A stretch of 64,000 nt of DNA. It comes from CBDBFH01 sp965204775 (GTDB lineage: Bacteria > Pseudomonadota > Alphaproteobacteria > JAPOUT01 > G958296285). Numbering within the stretch: position 1 is the stretch's first letter; each line of letters begins with the position of its first letter. Shown piece by piece: positions 1 through 8,776 of the stretch. A program made the translations under genes and the position numbers. The stretch covers positions 1 to 64,000 of the forward strand of contig CBDBFH010000028.1 of the NCBI GenBank assembly GCA_965204775.1. The letters run 5' to 3'. The notes under the pieces were generated by a model. It was not told where the DNA came from, did no database searches, and saw nothing but the letters and a program-made list of their open reading frames with translations.

Positions 1-1379
1 CTTGGTCCGGAGCGGCGGCGGCGGGAGGCGCGGCTTCGGGCGCGGCGGCCTCTTCGGGAGCCGGCGGCGGCGCGGGCGGGCTTGGCCTGCTCCGGGCCGC
101 CCGCCGCGCCCTGCGCCGCGCCGCCGCGCAACCGGCGGAAGATGCGCGCAAACAGGCCGGAACTGTCCTCAGCCTCCTTGTTCATCAGATCGGCGATCAG
201 CCCCTCGGTCGCACCGGGAGGCGCTGCCGCCGGGGAAACCGGCGGCGTCCCGGCGGCGCGGGCGCGGCTGATTGTCACCTCCGACTCGCCGCCGCCCTCG
301 GCGATGCGCACCGTCTCGCGCCCCTCAGCAGCCGCGAAGGGCGAAACCCCCGCCTCGCGGCCTCCGACAACCCGCAACCCTTCGCGCTGCGGCGGGGCGT
401 TCTCGCGCTCCTGCGCCGGAAGGTCAATCCCGGTCGCAATCACCGCCACCCGCATCAGGCCGTTGAGCGACGGATCGGTGGTCGTGCCGACCGTGATGCT
501 CGCATCGGGATCGACCTCGGAGCGAATCCGGTTGGCCGCCTCTTCCACCTCATAGAGTTTCATATCGGCATTGCCCATGATGCTGATCAAAACCCCGCGG
601 GCGCCTTTCATCGAGACGTCGTCCAGCAGCGGATTGGCGATTGCCGCCTCCGCCGCCTCGACGCCGCGCTTTTCGCCCTCGGCCTCGCCGGTTCCCATCA
701 TCGCCTTGCCATCTGGCTCATCACCGAGCGCACATCGGCAAAGTCGAGATTGATCAGGCCCGGACGGGTCATCAAATTGGTGATCCCCGAAACCGCCGAA
801 TACAAAACCCGGTCGGCCATGGCGAAGGCGTCGGTCATCGTGGTCTGCTCGTTGGCGACCCGAAACAGATTCTGATTGGGAATCACCAGCAGGGTGTCGA
901 CATATTTCTGCAGTTCGGCGATGCCCTGCTCGGCCAGGGTCATGCGGCGGCTTCCTTCAAACTGGAAGGCTTGGTCACAACCCCGACCGTCAGGATTCCC
1001 ATCTCCTTGGCGAGGCGGGCGACCACCGGGGCGGCGCCCGTCCCGGTGCCGCCGCCCATCCCGGCGGTGACGAAGATCATGTGATTGTCCTGAATCGCAT
1101 CGGCCAGTTCGTCCATTGCCTCTTCGGCGGCTTCGTAGCCGACTTCGGGATGGCTGCCTGCGCCCAGGCCTTCGGTTTTCTCGGCGCCGATCTGAATCTT
1201 GCGCTCGGCGCCGTTTTGGGTCAGCGACTGCGCGTCGGTGTTGGCGACAACGAATTCGACGCCCTCCAGGCGGGAGTCCACCATGTTGTTGACGGCGTTG
1301 CAGCCGCCCCCGCCGACGCCGAAAACCATGATTTTCGGCTGCAAGAGGGGTTTTCCGGAACGGTCAATGTGATGCCCAT
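1..1379 (-). CDS. ftsZ: Cell division GTPase FtsZ, broken by three frameshifts, C-terminus beyond window
   Basis: FtsZ is the tubulin-like GTPase that forms the cytokinetic ring. Seen: the GTP-binding motif GMGGGTGTGAAPV, the N-terminal GVGGGGCNAVNNM loop and the T7-loop NLDFADVRSVM. The start ATG (1377-1379) has an AAGGAG ribosome site at 1388-1393. Translation from this ATG leaves frame three times. One C is missing near 1347-1350 (G-run on the plus strand), one base near 966-967, and one near 709-710. Restoring one base at each place gives a continuous, well-conserved FtsZ with no other damage. A fourth indel near 60-80 is possible, because another frame there reads as a typical Pro/Ala-rich linker. 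No ftsA precedes it. Either assembly errors in homopolymers or a very young pseudogene; the sequence alone cannot decide. Confidence 0.9.
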
Positions 1380-1391
1380 GAGAGTGTCTCC

Positions 1392-1817
1392 TTAGGGTGA
1401 GGGTGAAGAAAGACGGGTGGAATCGCCGGACAGCTGTTCGACATGAATGCGGTCCGGCAGAATGCGGCGCACGGAGATGCGCGCTTCGCCGGGCAGCGCT
1501 TTCTCGATGCGGGTTTTGGCGGCTTGCAGGTCGAAGAGCAGGATCGAGCCGCCCGGGCGGGCGTCGAGCGCGCGGGCGATCTGCGGGCGGCGGTCTTCGG
1601 CGGCGGCGATGGTGACCTCTGCGATGACGAAGCCGGCGCGCTGGGCCAGAGCATCGGCGCTCCGGATCAGACCGCTCCAGGCGGCGCGCACCGGCTCCTC
1701 CATGAACGGCGCCTGCAGCAGGGCGATGAAGGCGATCAGCACGGCGAGAAAGATCAGGCCGCCGCGCCTGGCGCGCCGCCGCAGGAAAGCCGGGAGTCTG
1801 CCGTTCAGCGCGGACAT
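1392..1817 (-). CDS. ftsQ: Short FtsQ-like protein: membrane anchor plus POTRA domain only
   Basis: 141 residues, about half the usual FtsQ length. It has a basic N-terminus, one membrane segment (about residues 20-40, FLAVLIAFIALL) and a POTRA-like region containing GFVIAEVTIAA and RILPDRIHVEQL. It then stops, so the C-terminal beta domain that binds FtsB/FtsL in known FtsQ proteins is missing. The stop codon lies 12 bases before the ftsZ ATG, leaving no room for the rest of the gene or for ftsA. The start overlaps the ddl end by 13 bp. Identification rests on position and the POTRA pattern. A natural truncation or a deletion scar running through ftsA both fit. Confidence 0.72.
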   Translation of the reverse strand: MSALNGRLPAFLRRRARRGGLIFLAVLIAFIALLQAPFMEEPVRAAWSGLIRSADALAQRAGFVIAEVTIAAAEDRRPQIARALDARPGGSILLFDLQAAKTRIEKALPGEARISVRRILPDRIHVEQLSGDSTRLSSPSP

Positions 1818-2737
1818 GAAGCATCCTCCACCAGCCAGCGCGCCAGCGCGGCGAAGGGGAGTCCGGCATGGGCGGCCAGTTCCGGCACCAGCGAGTTTCC
1901 GGTCATGCCGGGCTGGGTGTTGACTTCAAGGAGGAACAGGCCGCCGGAGCCTTGCGACTCGTCGAAGCGGAAATCGGCCCGGCTCACCCCCCGGCAGCCC
2001 AGCGCCTGATGGGCGGCGCAGGCGATGCGCTCGACTTGCGCGGCGATCTCCGGGGCGAGCGGGGCGGGAACCAGATGCTGCGCGGCGTCTTCGTATTTGG
2101 CGCGGTAGTCGTAAAAGCCGCCGGGGGCGACGATCTCCATCACGCCCAGAGCGCGCGGCGCGGGGGTTTCGCCCAGAACCGCGCAGGTCAATTCGCGGCC
2201 CGGCACATAGCGCTCAATCATAACCTCCTCGCCGAAGGCCCAGCTGCCGGAGCGCAATTCAGAGGGCGGCGCATTCGCGCCCTCCGGCACGACCAGCACC
2301 CCGAAGGTCGAGCCTTGCGCCATCGGCTTGACGACATAAGGCGGCTCCATCAGATGGGCGCGGGCGGCTTTGGCGCGGGGCGCGGCGCGGCTCTCGGCGA
2401 CGGGCAGACCGGCGGCGCGGAAGACATCCTTGGCCCGCGCCTTGTGCATGGCCAGCGCCGAGGCCAGAACCCCGGAATGGGTGTAGGCCAGACCCATAAC
2501 CTCCAGCAAACCTTGCGTGCATCCGTCTTCGCCCCACGGTCCGTGCAGGGCGTTGAAGACCACGTCCGGCCCGATTTCGGCGAGGACTTGCGCCAGATCG
2601 CGCCCGGCGTCGACCGGGCTGACCGCGAAGCCCTCGCTTGCCAGCACGCGGGCGCAGGCCTGGCCGCTGGCCAGACTGATCTCGCGCTCCGGCGAGGGGC
2701 CGCCCATGATGACGGCAACCGAACGGGCGCGGCTCAT
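1805..2737 (-). CDS. ddl: D-alanine--D-alanine ligase
   Basis: Makes the D-Ala-D-Ala dipeptide that MurF adds to the UDP-MurNAc tripeptide; cytoplasmic, ATP-grasp fold. Seen: the N-terminal VAVIMGGPSPEREISL motif, the LHGPWGEDG loop, YVVKPMAQGSTFGV and the C-terminal LLEVNTQPGMTGNSLVPE with the metal-binding Glu and Asn. At 310 residues it has family length and appears intact. The ATG at 2735-2737 overlaps the murB stop as ATGA, implying translational coupling. A longer in-frame upstream extension is just murB antiphase sequence and was discarded. Confidence 0.95.
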   Translation of the reverse strand: MSRARSVAVIMGGPSPEREISLASGQACARVLASEGFAVSPVDAGRDLAQVLAEIGPDVVFNALHGPWGEDGCTQGLLEVMGLAYTHSGVLASALAMHKARAKDVFRAAGLPVAESRAAPRAKAARAHLMEPPYVVKPMAQGSTFGVLVVPEGANAPPSELRSGSWAFGEEVMIERYVPGRELTCAVLGETPAPRALGVMEIVAPGGFYDYRAKYEDAAQHLVPAPLAPEIAAQVERIACAAHQALGCRGVSRADFRFDESQGSGGLFLLEVNTQPGMTGNSLVPELAAHAGLPFAALARWLVEDASCPR

Positions 2738-3684
2738 GTCCGGCCCCCTTCGGCCCGCTCGCCGAGCCGGTGGATTTCCCATTCCAGAACCTCGCCGCAT
2801 TTGCTGCGGACGCGGGCGCGAATCTCCTCGCCCAGTTCCTCCAGATCGGCGGCGCTGGCCTGGCCGGCATTGATGAGGAAATTGCAGTGCTCCGGGCAAA
2901 GCCGCGCGCCGCCGCGCGTCAAAGAGCGGCAGCCGGCCTGTTCAATCAGCTGCCAGGCTTTGGGTCCGGCGGGGTTCTTGCCTCCGGGATTCTTGAACGT
3001 GCTGCCGCCGGTGCGCGGGCCCGGCGGCTGGGTGGCGGCGCGGCGGCGGCGCATTTCCTCCATGCGCGACAAAATCGCGCTGCGGTCGGCGGGGCGGCCT
3101 GCGAACTGCGCCGAGAGCACAATCATCTCCGGATCGATCCGGGTTTGGCGATAGGCGAATTCCATCTCGCCCGGCGACAGCGTGCGGCTCCGGCCCCGGC
3201 GGTCGAGGGCCTGGGCGCTGACGAAGATGTCGGCCATTTCGCCGTCATATGCGCCGGAGTTCATGCGCACCCCGCCGCCGACGGTTCCCGGGATGCCGCA
3301 CAGGAACTCGAAGCCCGCAAGGCGGCGCACCGCCGCGGCGCGGGCCAAAGCCTGCTCGGACAAACTCGCCCCGGCCTCAATGATGTTGCGGTCCCGGAAG
3401 ACGATCCGGCTGAAATCCGCCCCCAGCACGACCGCGACTCCGCGCAGGCCGCCGTCGCGGATGAGCAGGTTGGACCCGGCGCCGATGGCGCGGACCGGGA
3501 TGTCTTCCGGACAGGCGCGCAGGAAGCCGGCCAGATCCTCGGCATCCGCCGGATAAAAGAGAATGTCGGCCCGCCCGCCGGTTCGAAACCAGCAGCGCTG
3601 GCCCAAAGGCGCGCCGAAGGTCAGCCGTCCGCGCACGCCGGGCAGGCGCTGCGCCGCCGGGTTTTCGCCTGCGGCGAGATTCAT
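2734..3684 (-). CDS. murB: UDP-N-acetylenolpyruvoylglucosamine reductase
   Basis: FAD- and NADPH-dependent reduction of UDP-GlcNAc-enolpyruvate to UDP-MurNAc, the second committed step of peptidoglycan synthesis. Seen: the FAD-binding RAIGAGSNLLIRDGG motif, CGIPGTVGGGVRMNSGAYDGE, the active-site GGSTFKNP with its Ser, and a C-terminal HCNFLINAGQAS. 316 residues, a normal type I length. The start is set by the ATG overlapping the murC TGA (ATGA). A longer upstream frame only reads through murC. Confidence 0.95.
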   Translation of the reverse strand: MNLAAGENPAAQRLPGVRGRLTFGAPLGQRCWFRTGGRADILFYPADAEDLAGFLRACPEDIPVRAIGAGSNLLIRDGGLRGVAVVLGADFSRIVFRDRNIIEAGASLSEQALARAAAVRRLAGFEFLCGIPGTVGGGVRMNSGAYDGEMADIFVSAQALDRRGRSRTLSPGEMEFAYRQTRIDPEMIVLSAQFAGRPADRSAILSRMEEMRRRRAATQPPGPRTGGSTFKNPGGKNPAGPKAWQLIEQAGCRSLTRGGARLCPEHCNFLINAGQASAADLEELGEEIRARVRSKCGEVLEWEIHRLGERAEGGRT

Positions 3685-5126
3685 CGTCCCCCTCCCTGCC
3701 GCTGCGGCGCGGGCGAAGCGGCGGGCAGCGCCGCCAGCCGTTCGGGCAGTTGGTTCGCCCAGTGGGTGATGTCGCCCGCGCCCATGCACATGACCAGATC
3801 GCCGGGGCGGGCGGCGGCGGCGATTCGCCCGGGCAGACCGGCGGGTCCGTCGACCACCTCGACGGCGCGATGGCCGGCGGCGCGCAACCCGGCGGCCAGT
3901 GCGTCGCGGTTGATTCCGGGGATCGGCGCTTCACCCGCCGGATAGACCGGAGCCACGATCACCCGGTCGGCATGATTGAAGCAGGCGGTGAAGTCGTCGA
4001 AGAGGGCGGCGAGTCTGGTATAGCGGTGCGGCTGGACGACGGCGATCACGCGCCCCTTGCACATTGCCCGGGCCGTCTCCAGCACGGCGGCGATCTCGAC
4101 CGGGTGATGTGCGTAATCGTCATAGATCGCCGCGCCGTTCCAGCGCCCGGCCAGCGAGAAGCGCCGCCCGACTCCGGCGAAGGCGGCCAGCGCGGCGCGG
4201 ATGGTATCCACGTCGACGCCCAGCTGCAGGCCGACGGCGATGGCGGCCAGCGCATTGCGCATATTATGCGCGCCGGGCATGGGCAGATGGATGAGTCCGC
4301 GCTCGGCGCATAAGCCGGTGCGCGTTTCGCGGACGCAGAGGGTGAAGCGCATTCCGCCGCCGGAGAGGCGGGCATCGCGGGCCTGAATATCGGCCTGCGG
4401 GCTGAGGCCGTAAGTGACGATTCGGCGGTCTTCGATCCGGGCGACCAGCGCCTGCACCTGGCGATGATCGAGGCACATCACGGCGAAGCCGTAGAAGGGG
4501 ATATTCTCGACGAAGCGGCGGAAGGCGTCCTGGAGGGCGTCGAAGCCGCGATAGTGATCAAGATGTTCGGGGTCGATATTGGTGACCACGGCGACGGAAA
4601 CGGGCAGGCGGGTGAAGGTTCCGTCGGACTCGTCGGCTTCGACCACCATCCACTCGCCGGCGCCGGGGCGGGCATTGGCTCCATAGGCATTGATGACTCC
4701 GCCATTGATGACGGTCGGGTCGTAGTTGGCGGCGTCGAGGATGGCGGCGATCAGGGAGGTGGTGGTTGTCTTGCCGTGGGTTCCGGCGACGGCGATGCTG
4801 CTTTTGAAGCGCATGAGTTCGGCGAGCATATCGGCGCGGCGCACGACGGGCAGGGCGCGGGCGCGGGCGGCGGCGAGTTCGGGGTTGCCGGGCTTGATGG
4901 CCGAGGAGAAGACCGCCAGCCGGGCCTCGCCCAGATGATCGGCATGGTGGCCCGGATGGACGGTCACGCCCAGTTGGCGCAGGCGCTGGACCGCCGGGCT
5001 TTCGGCGAGGTCGCTGCCCTGCACCTTATAGCCCATGGTGTGCATGACCTCGGCGATGCCGCTCATCCCGGCGCCGCCGATGCCGATGAAATGGATCGGA
5101 CCGCTGTCGAGCGCCAGACGTTTCAT
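3681..5126 (-). CDS. murC: UDP-N-acetylmuramate--L-alanine ligase
   Basis: Adds the first stem-peptide residue, L-Ala, to UDP-MurNAc with ATP. Seen: the Rossmann start HFIGIGGAGMSGIAEV, the Mur-ligase P-loop AVAGTHGKTTTTSL, the central DEPEHLDH-like stretch NIDPEHLDHY, and YDDYAHHPVEI in the C-terminal domain. 481 residues, complete. It overlaps the murD-murG fusion upstream and murB downstream by 4 bp each, so the whole precursor branch is probably one translationally coupled unit. Confidence 0.96.
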   Translation of the reverse strand: MKRLALDSGPIHFIGIGGAGMSGIAEVMHTMGYKVQGSDLAESPAVQRLRQLGVTVHPGHHADHLGEARLAVFSSAIKPGNPELAAARARALPVVRRADMLAELMRFKSSIAVAGTHGKTTTTSLIAAILDAANYDPTVINGGVINAYGANARPGAGEWMVVEADESDGTFTRLPVSVAVVTNIDPEHLDHYRGFDALQDAFRRFVENIPFYGFAVMCLDHRQVQALVARIEDRRIVTYGLSPQADIQARDARLSGGGMRFTLCVRETRTGLCAERGLIHLPMPGAHNMRNALAAIAVGLQLGVDVDTIRAALAAFAGVGRRFSLAGRWNGAAIYDDYAHHPVEIAAVLETARAMCKGRVIAVVQPHRYTRLAALFDDFTACFNHADRVIVAPVYPAGEAPIPGINRDALAAGLRAAGHRAVEVVDGPAGLPGRIAAAARPGDLVMCMGAGDITHWANQLPERLAALPAASPAPQRQGGGR

Positions 5127-7687
5127 GCGGTCATCTCCAGCAGGTCGGCGGCGGACGCGCTGCGGGCGCTGCCGCGGGGCGCGCCGAGGCGGCGGGCGTT
5201 GGGCTGTCCGGCGAGGTCCTCGACGAGATCGGCGAGTTTGTCTGCCGCATTCAGGCAGCCCAGTTCTTCGGCGCTGTCATAGGCGGCGCGGGCGGCGCGC
5301 GCCAGACTCTGCGGGGCCTTGATCAGCGCGGCGAGGCGGCGGGCGAGGGTTTCGGGGGAGAGGCTTCTCTCCTCGACGATCCAGCCTGCGCCGCGCGCCG
5401 CCAGAAAGCGGGCATTGGCCTGCTGCTCCGGCCCCGCCGCGCCGGTGATCGGCACCAGAATGGCGGCGCGCCCGACGGCGGCCAGTTCGTTGATGGTCGA
5501 GGCTCCGGCGCGGGCAATCACCAGATCGGCTCCGGCCAGATGCGCGCCGATATCGGTGAAGAAGGGGGACAATTCGGCTTCGACCGCGATCCGGTCATAG
5601 GCGGTGCGCACGGCGCGGCTGTCTTCGGCGCGGCATTGATGGACGGCGGTGATTTTCTCGCGCAGCGCTTCGGGGAGCAGGCCCAGCGCTTCGGGGACAA
5701 CGCGGCCCAAAGCGCGCGCGCCCTGGCTTCCGGCAAACACCGCGAGGCGAAAGGGGTCGTCCGGATTGCGCGCGCTTTGGGCCTTGCCGCGCGCGCGCAG
5801 GATGTTTTGGCGGATCGGGGTTCCGGTCAAGACCAGGCGGCGGTGCTGGCGTTCGCGCAGTCCGGCGAGGCCGGGGAAGGCCGCCGCCAGCGCCTGCGCC
5901 AGAGGGGCGAGGGCGCGATTGGCGCGGCCCAGCACGGCGCTTTGCTCGTGAATGCAGACCGGAACGCGCGCGAACAACGCGGCGAGCAGCGGCGGCACGG
6001 AGGGGTAGCCGCCAAAGCCGATCATGACCGCCGGGCGGGCGGCGCGGCACAGGCGGTAGGACTGGAAGAGGCCGCGCATGATTTCGGCGGCGGCGCGGAG
6101 CAGGCCCCCCGGCCCCTGCCCGGCGACGGGGCCGGAGGCGATTTCATGGCTTGCCTGCCACAAGGAAGGATCGGCGAAAGAGCGGGCGCGGCGGTCGGTG
6201 AGCAGAATGGCGGCGCGCCCCCGGCGGCGCAGGGCGCGGGCGAGCGCTTCGGCGGGGAAGAGATGGCCGCCGGTGCCGCCGGCGGCAATGGCGATGGGAG
6301 CCGGGGCGGACCAGGTGACCCCTTCGGCGGCGCGGCGGAAGGCCGCGCCGCGCGCTTCGAAATCGCTGAACTGATCGAAGGAGGCGCAGGCCGGCGAGAG
6401 CAGCACTGCCGGGTCTTTGTCGGCGCTGTCGGCGGCGGCGCGGGCGGCGGCGCGCACGGCCTGACCCAGACTTTCATGGCGGGTCGAAGGAATGCGCCGG
6501 TTGAGAAACGCCTCGAGCGCCTCTGCCGCTTCGCCGAATAAAAAGGCGGCGCGCACATTGCCCAGCGCCCCGGCGAGGCCGGCAAAGCCCTCGGGCTTGG
6601 CGCGGCCTCCGGCGATCCAGTAAATCTGCCGGTGTGACCTGAGCGCCGCGGCGGCGGCATAGGCATTGGTCGCCTTGCTGTCATTGATGAAGCGGATTTT
6701 GCCGATCCGGCGCACCGTCTCCATGCGGTGGGGAAGGCCGGAGAAGGTTTTGAACGCCTCGCAGATGTCCTCGGCCCGGCAGCCCAGCGCGCGGGCGGCG
6801 GCATAGGCGGCGGCGGCGTTTTGCCGGTTATGCCGTCCGGCCAGGCTTCTGCCCTCGACGGGGCCGATGGCGCGGGTCTGGCCGTCTTCGCCGGTCTCGT
6901 GCAAAACGCCGTCGTGGAAGAAGACGCCCGTTCTGCCATTTTCCCCGACATGAACCGGAACGACGCGCGGGCCGCGGGGTTTTTTCGCGAGGGCGGCGGC
7001 GAGGCGGCGGCCAAAGGGATCGTCGACGCCGATGATCGCGCAATCCTTCCCGTCCTGGCGGTCGAACAGCCGGGCCTTGGCGGCGGCGTAGGCTTCGAGG
7101 CCGCCGTGGCGCTCGGTGTGATCGGGGGCGATGTTCAGCTGAACCGCAATCGCGGGGGCGAAAGAGGCGGCCAGATCGATCTGGAAGGAGGAGATTTCGA
7201 GCACATAGACCGTATTCGCCTCCGGCGGCTCCAGCGCCAGGACCGGCAGGCCGAGATTGCCTCCGGCCTGCGGCGCGAAGCCGCAGGCGCGCAGGATATG
7301 GGCGAGGAGCGAGACCGCGGTTGATTTGCCATTGGTTCCGGTGATGGCGGCGACGGGGGCGTTTTGCGCGGCATTGGCGCGGGCGAAGAGTTCGAAGTCG
7401 CCGATGATCTCGATTCCCCGGCTGCGCGCGCGCGCGATCAGGGGAGCGGGGGCGGGATGATGAAGCGGGACGCCGGGGCTGGACACGAGCGCGGCCAGTT
7501 GATCCCATTCCGGGCGTTCAGGACCGGCGAGTTCGCACTCTGCTGCGCCGGTGCGGCGGGCCGGGTCGTCATCCCAGCCGATGACCCGCGCGCCTCCGGC
7601 GTTCAGCGCCCGCGCCGCCGCCCGGCCTGAGCGGCCCAGGCCGACAATGCCGACAAGACGATCTTTGAAAAGCGCGACCGGGATCAT
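5123..7687 (-). CDS. murD-murG: MurD-MurG fusion: D-Glu ligase joined to lipid II glycosyltransferase
   Basis: 854 residues in one open frame. Residues 1 to about 455 are MurD (adds D-Glu to UDP-MurNAc-Ala): VGIVGLGRSGRAAARAL, P-loop AITGTNGKSTAVSL, FINDSKATN, and the usual C-terminal SFDQFSDFEARG. From about residue 460 the frame continues as MurG, which transfers GlcNAc to lipid I: AIAAGGTGGHLFPA, GFGGYPSVPP, HEQSAVLGRANR, ARAGASTINELAAVG. No ATG, GTG or TTG lies in frame near the join (around 6300), so MurG cannot start separately there. In most proteobacteria ftsW sits between these genes; here it is absent and the frames are joined. Both halves look complete and active. I know of other Mur fusions (MurE-MurF, MurC-Ddl) but do not recall this one. 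Confidence 0.92.
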   Translation of the reverse strand: MIPVALFKDRLVGIVGLGRSGRAAARALNAGGARVIGWDDDPARRTGAAECELAGPERPEWDQLAALVSSPGVPLHHPAPAPLIARARSRGIEIIGDFELFARANAAQNAPVAAITGTNGKSTAVSLLAHILRACGFAPQAGGNLGLPVLALEPPEANTVYVLEISSFQIDLAASFAPAIAVQLNIAPDHTERHGGLEAYAAAKARLFDRQDGKDCAIIGVDDPFGRRLAAALAKKPRGPRVVPVHVGENGRTGVFFHDGVLHETGEDGQTRAIGPVEGRSLAGRHNRQNAAAAYAAARALGCRAEDICEAFKTFSGLPHRMETVRRIGKIRFINDSKATNAYAAAAALRSHRQIYWIAGGRAKPEGFAGLAGALGNVRAAFLFGEAAEALEAFLNRRIPSTRHESLGQAVRAAARAAADSADKDPAVLLSPACASFDQFSDFEARGAAFRRAAEGVTWSAPAPIAIAAGGTGGHLFPAEALARALRRRGRAAILLTDRRARSFADPSLWQASHEIASGPVAGQGPGGLLRAAAEIMRGLFQSYRLCRAARPAVMIGFGGYPSVPPLLAALFARVPVCIHEQSAVLGRANRALAPLAQALAAAFPGLAGLRERQHRRLVLTGTPIRQNILRARGKAQSARNPDDPFRLAVFAGSQGARALGRVVPEALGLLPEALREKITAVHQCRAEDSRAVRTAYDRIAVEAELSPFFTDIGAHLAGADLVIARAGASTINELAAVGRAAILVPITGAAGPEQQANARFLAARGAGWIVEERSLSPETLARRLAALIKAPQSLARAARAAYDSAEELGCLNAADKLADLVEDLAGQPNARRLGAPRGSARSASAADLLEMTA

Positions 7688-7690
7688 GGC

Positions 7691-8776
7691 CTATCTCAGT
7701 TTCAGGGTGGACAGCCCGGCGAGCGCGAGCACGCAGGAGATGATCCACAGGCGGATGACGATGGTCGCCTCCTCCCAGCCTTTCTTCTCCAGATGATGGT
7801 GGAAGGGGGCCATACGGAAGATGCGGCGTCCGGTGAGTTTGAAGGAGACGACCTGGGCGATGACCGAGACCGCCTCGAAGACGAACAGGCCGCCGACGAT
7901 GACGAGAACGAGTTCATGCCTGGTGGCGACGGCGACGGCGCCCAGCGCGGCGCCCAGGGCGAGCGCGCCGGTGTCGCCCATGAAGACTTTGGCGGGGGGC
8001 GCGTTGAACCAGAGGAAGCCCAGCCCTGCGCCGATGATTGCGCTGCACAGGACGGCGAGTTCGCCCGCGCCGGGGACGAAATGGATCTGGAGGTAGTCGG
8101 CGAAGAGGGCGTGTCCGGACAGATAGGCGATGATTCCGAAGCAGGCGGCGGCGATCATGACCGGGACGATCGCCAGCCCGTCCAGCCCGTCGGTGAGGTT
8201 GACGGAATTGGCGGCCCCGGCGATGACGAAGAAAATGAAGAGCGGGAAGAGGAAGGCGAGGGGGATGAGGACGTTTTTGAAGAAGGGGACGGCGATTTGG
8301 GAGATCTGGGGTCCGGCGGCGAAGAGGAAGGCGGCGGCGGCGGCGAGCGAGATGAGTGCCTGAATGGCGAGTTTGAAGCGCCCGGACAGGCCGCGGACGC
8401 TGTGGCGGGTGAGTTTGAGGAGATCGTCGGCGCAGCCCAGCGCGCCGAAGCCGAGCATGACGGCGAGCACGATCCAGATATAGAGATTGGCGAGGTCGGC
8501 CCAGAACAGCACTGCCGGGACGAAGGCGAGCAGGATGAGGAGGCCGCCCATGGTTGGGGTTCCGGCTTTTTCGGTGATGTGGCGCGGCGGTCCGTCGCTG
8601 CGGATGGGCTGGCCCAGCGCCTGGCGCGATTTGAGCCAGGCGATCATCGGCGCTCCGGCGAAGAAGGCGATGAGCAGCGCGCTCATCAAGGCGCCGCCGG
8701 TGCGAAAGGTGATGTAGCGGAAGACGTTGAGGGCCGGAACGCGGTCGACAAGATCGCCGAGGAGGAGCAGGATCAT
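7691..8776 (-). CDS. mraY: Phospho-N-acetylmuramoyl-pentapeptide transferase
   Basis: Inner-membrane enzyme that transfers phospho-MurNAc-pentapeptide to undecaprenyl phosphate, giving lipid I. Seen: about ten hydrophobic segments, the TPTMGGLLIL motif, the catalytic GCADDLLKL Asp pair, NLTDGLDGLA, FMGDTGALALGAA and the APFHHHLEKKGW signature. 361 residues, complete. The ATG overlaps the murF stop as ATGA and the gene ends 3 bp before the murD start. Confidence 0.96.
   Translation of the reverse strand: MILLLLGDLVDRVPALNVFRYITFRTGGALMSALLIAFFAGAPMIAWLKSRQALGQPIRSDGPPRHITEKAGTPTMGGLLILLAFVPAVLFWADLANLYIWIVLAVMLGFGALGCADDLLKLTRHSVRGLSGRFKLAIQALISLAAAAAFLFAAGPQISQIAVPFFKNVLIPLAFLFPLFIFFVIAGAANSVNLTDGLDGLAIVPVMIAAACFGIIAYLSGHALFADYLQIHFVPGAGELAVLCSAIIGAGLGFLWFNAPPAKVFMGDTGALALGAALGAVAVATRHELVLVIVGGLFVFEAVSVIAQVVSFKLTGRRIFRMAPFHHHLEKKGWEEATIVIRLWIISCVLALAGLSTLKLR

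Noticed and set aside
1364..1869. A separate gene spanning ftsQ and the FtsZ N-terminus in another frame
   Set aside because: It is an artefact of the first ftsZ frameshift, which lets the upstream frame read into FtsZ.
5123..7687. MurD-MurG fusion as a product of a one-base error
   Set aside because: Sequence on both sides of the join is in frame and matches family ends, and no ftsW remnant is present. An indel would not remove a 1.1-kb gene.
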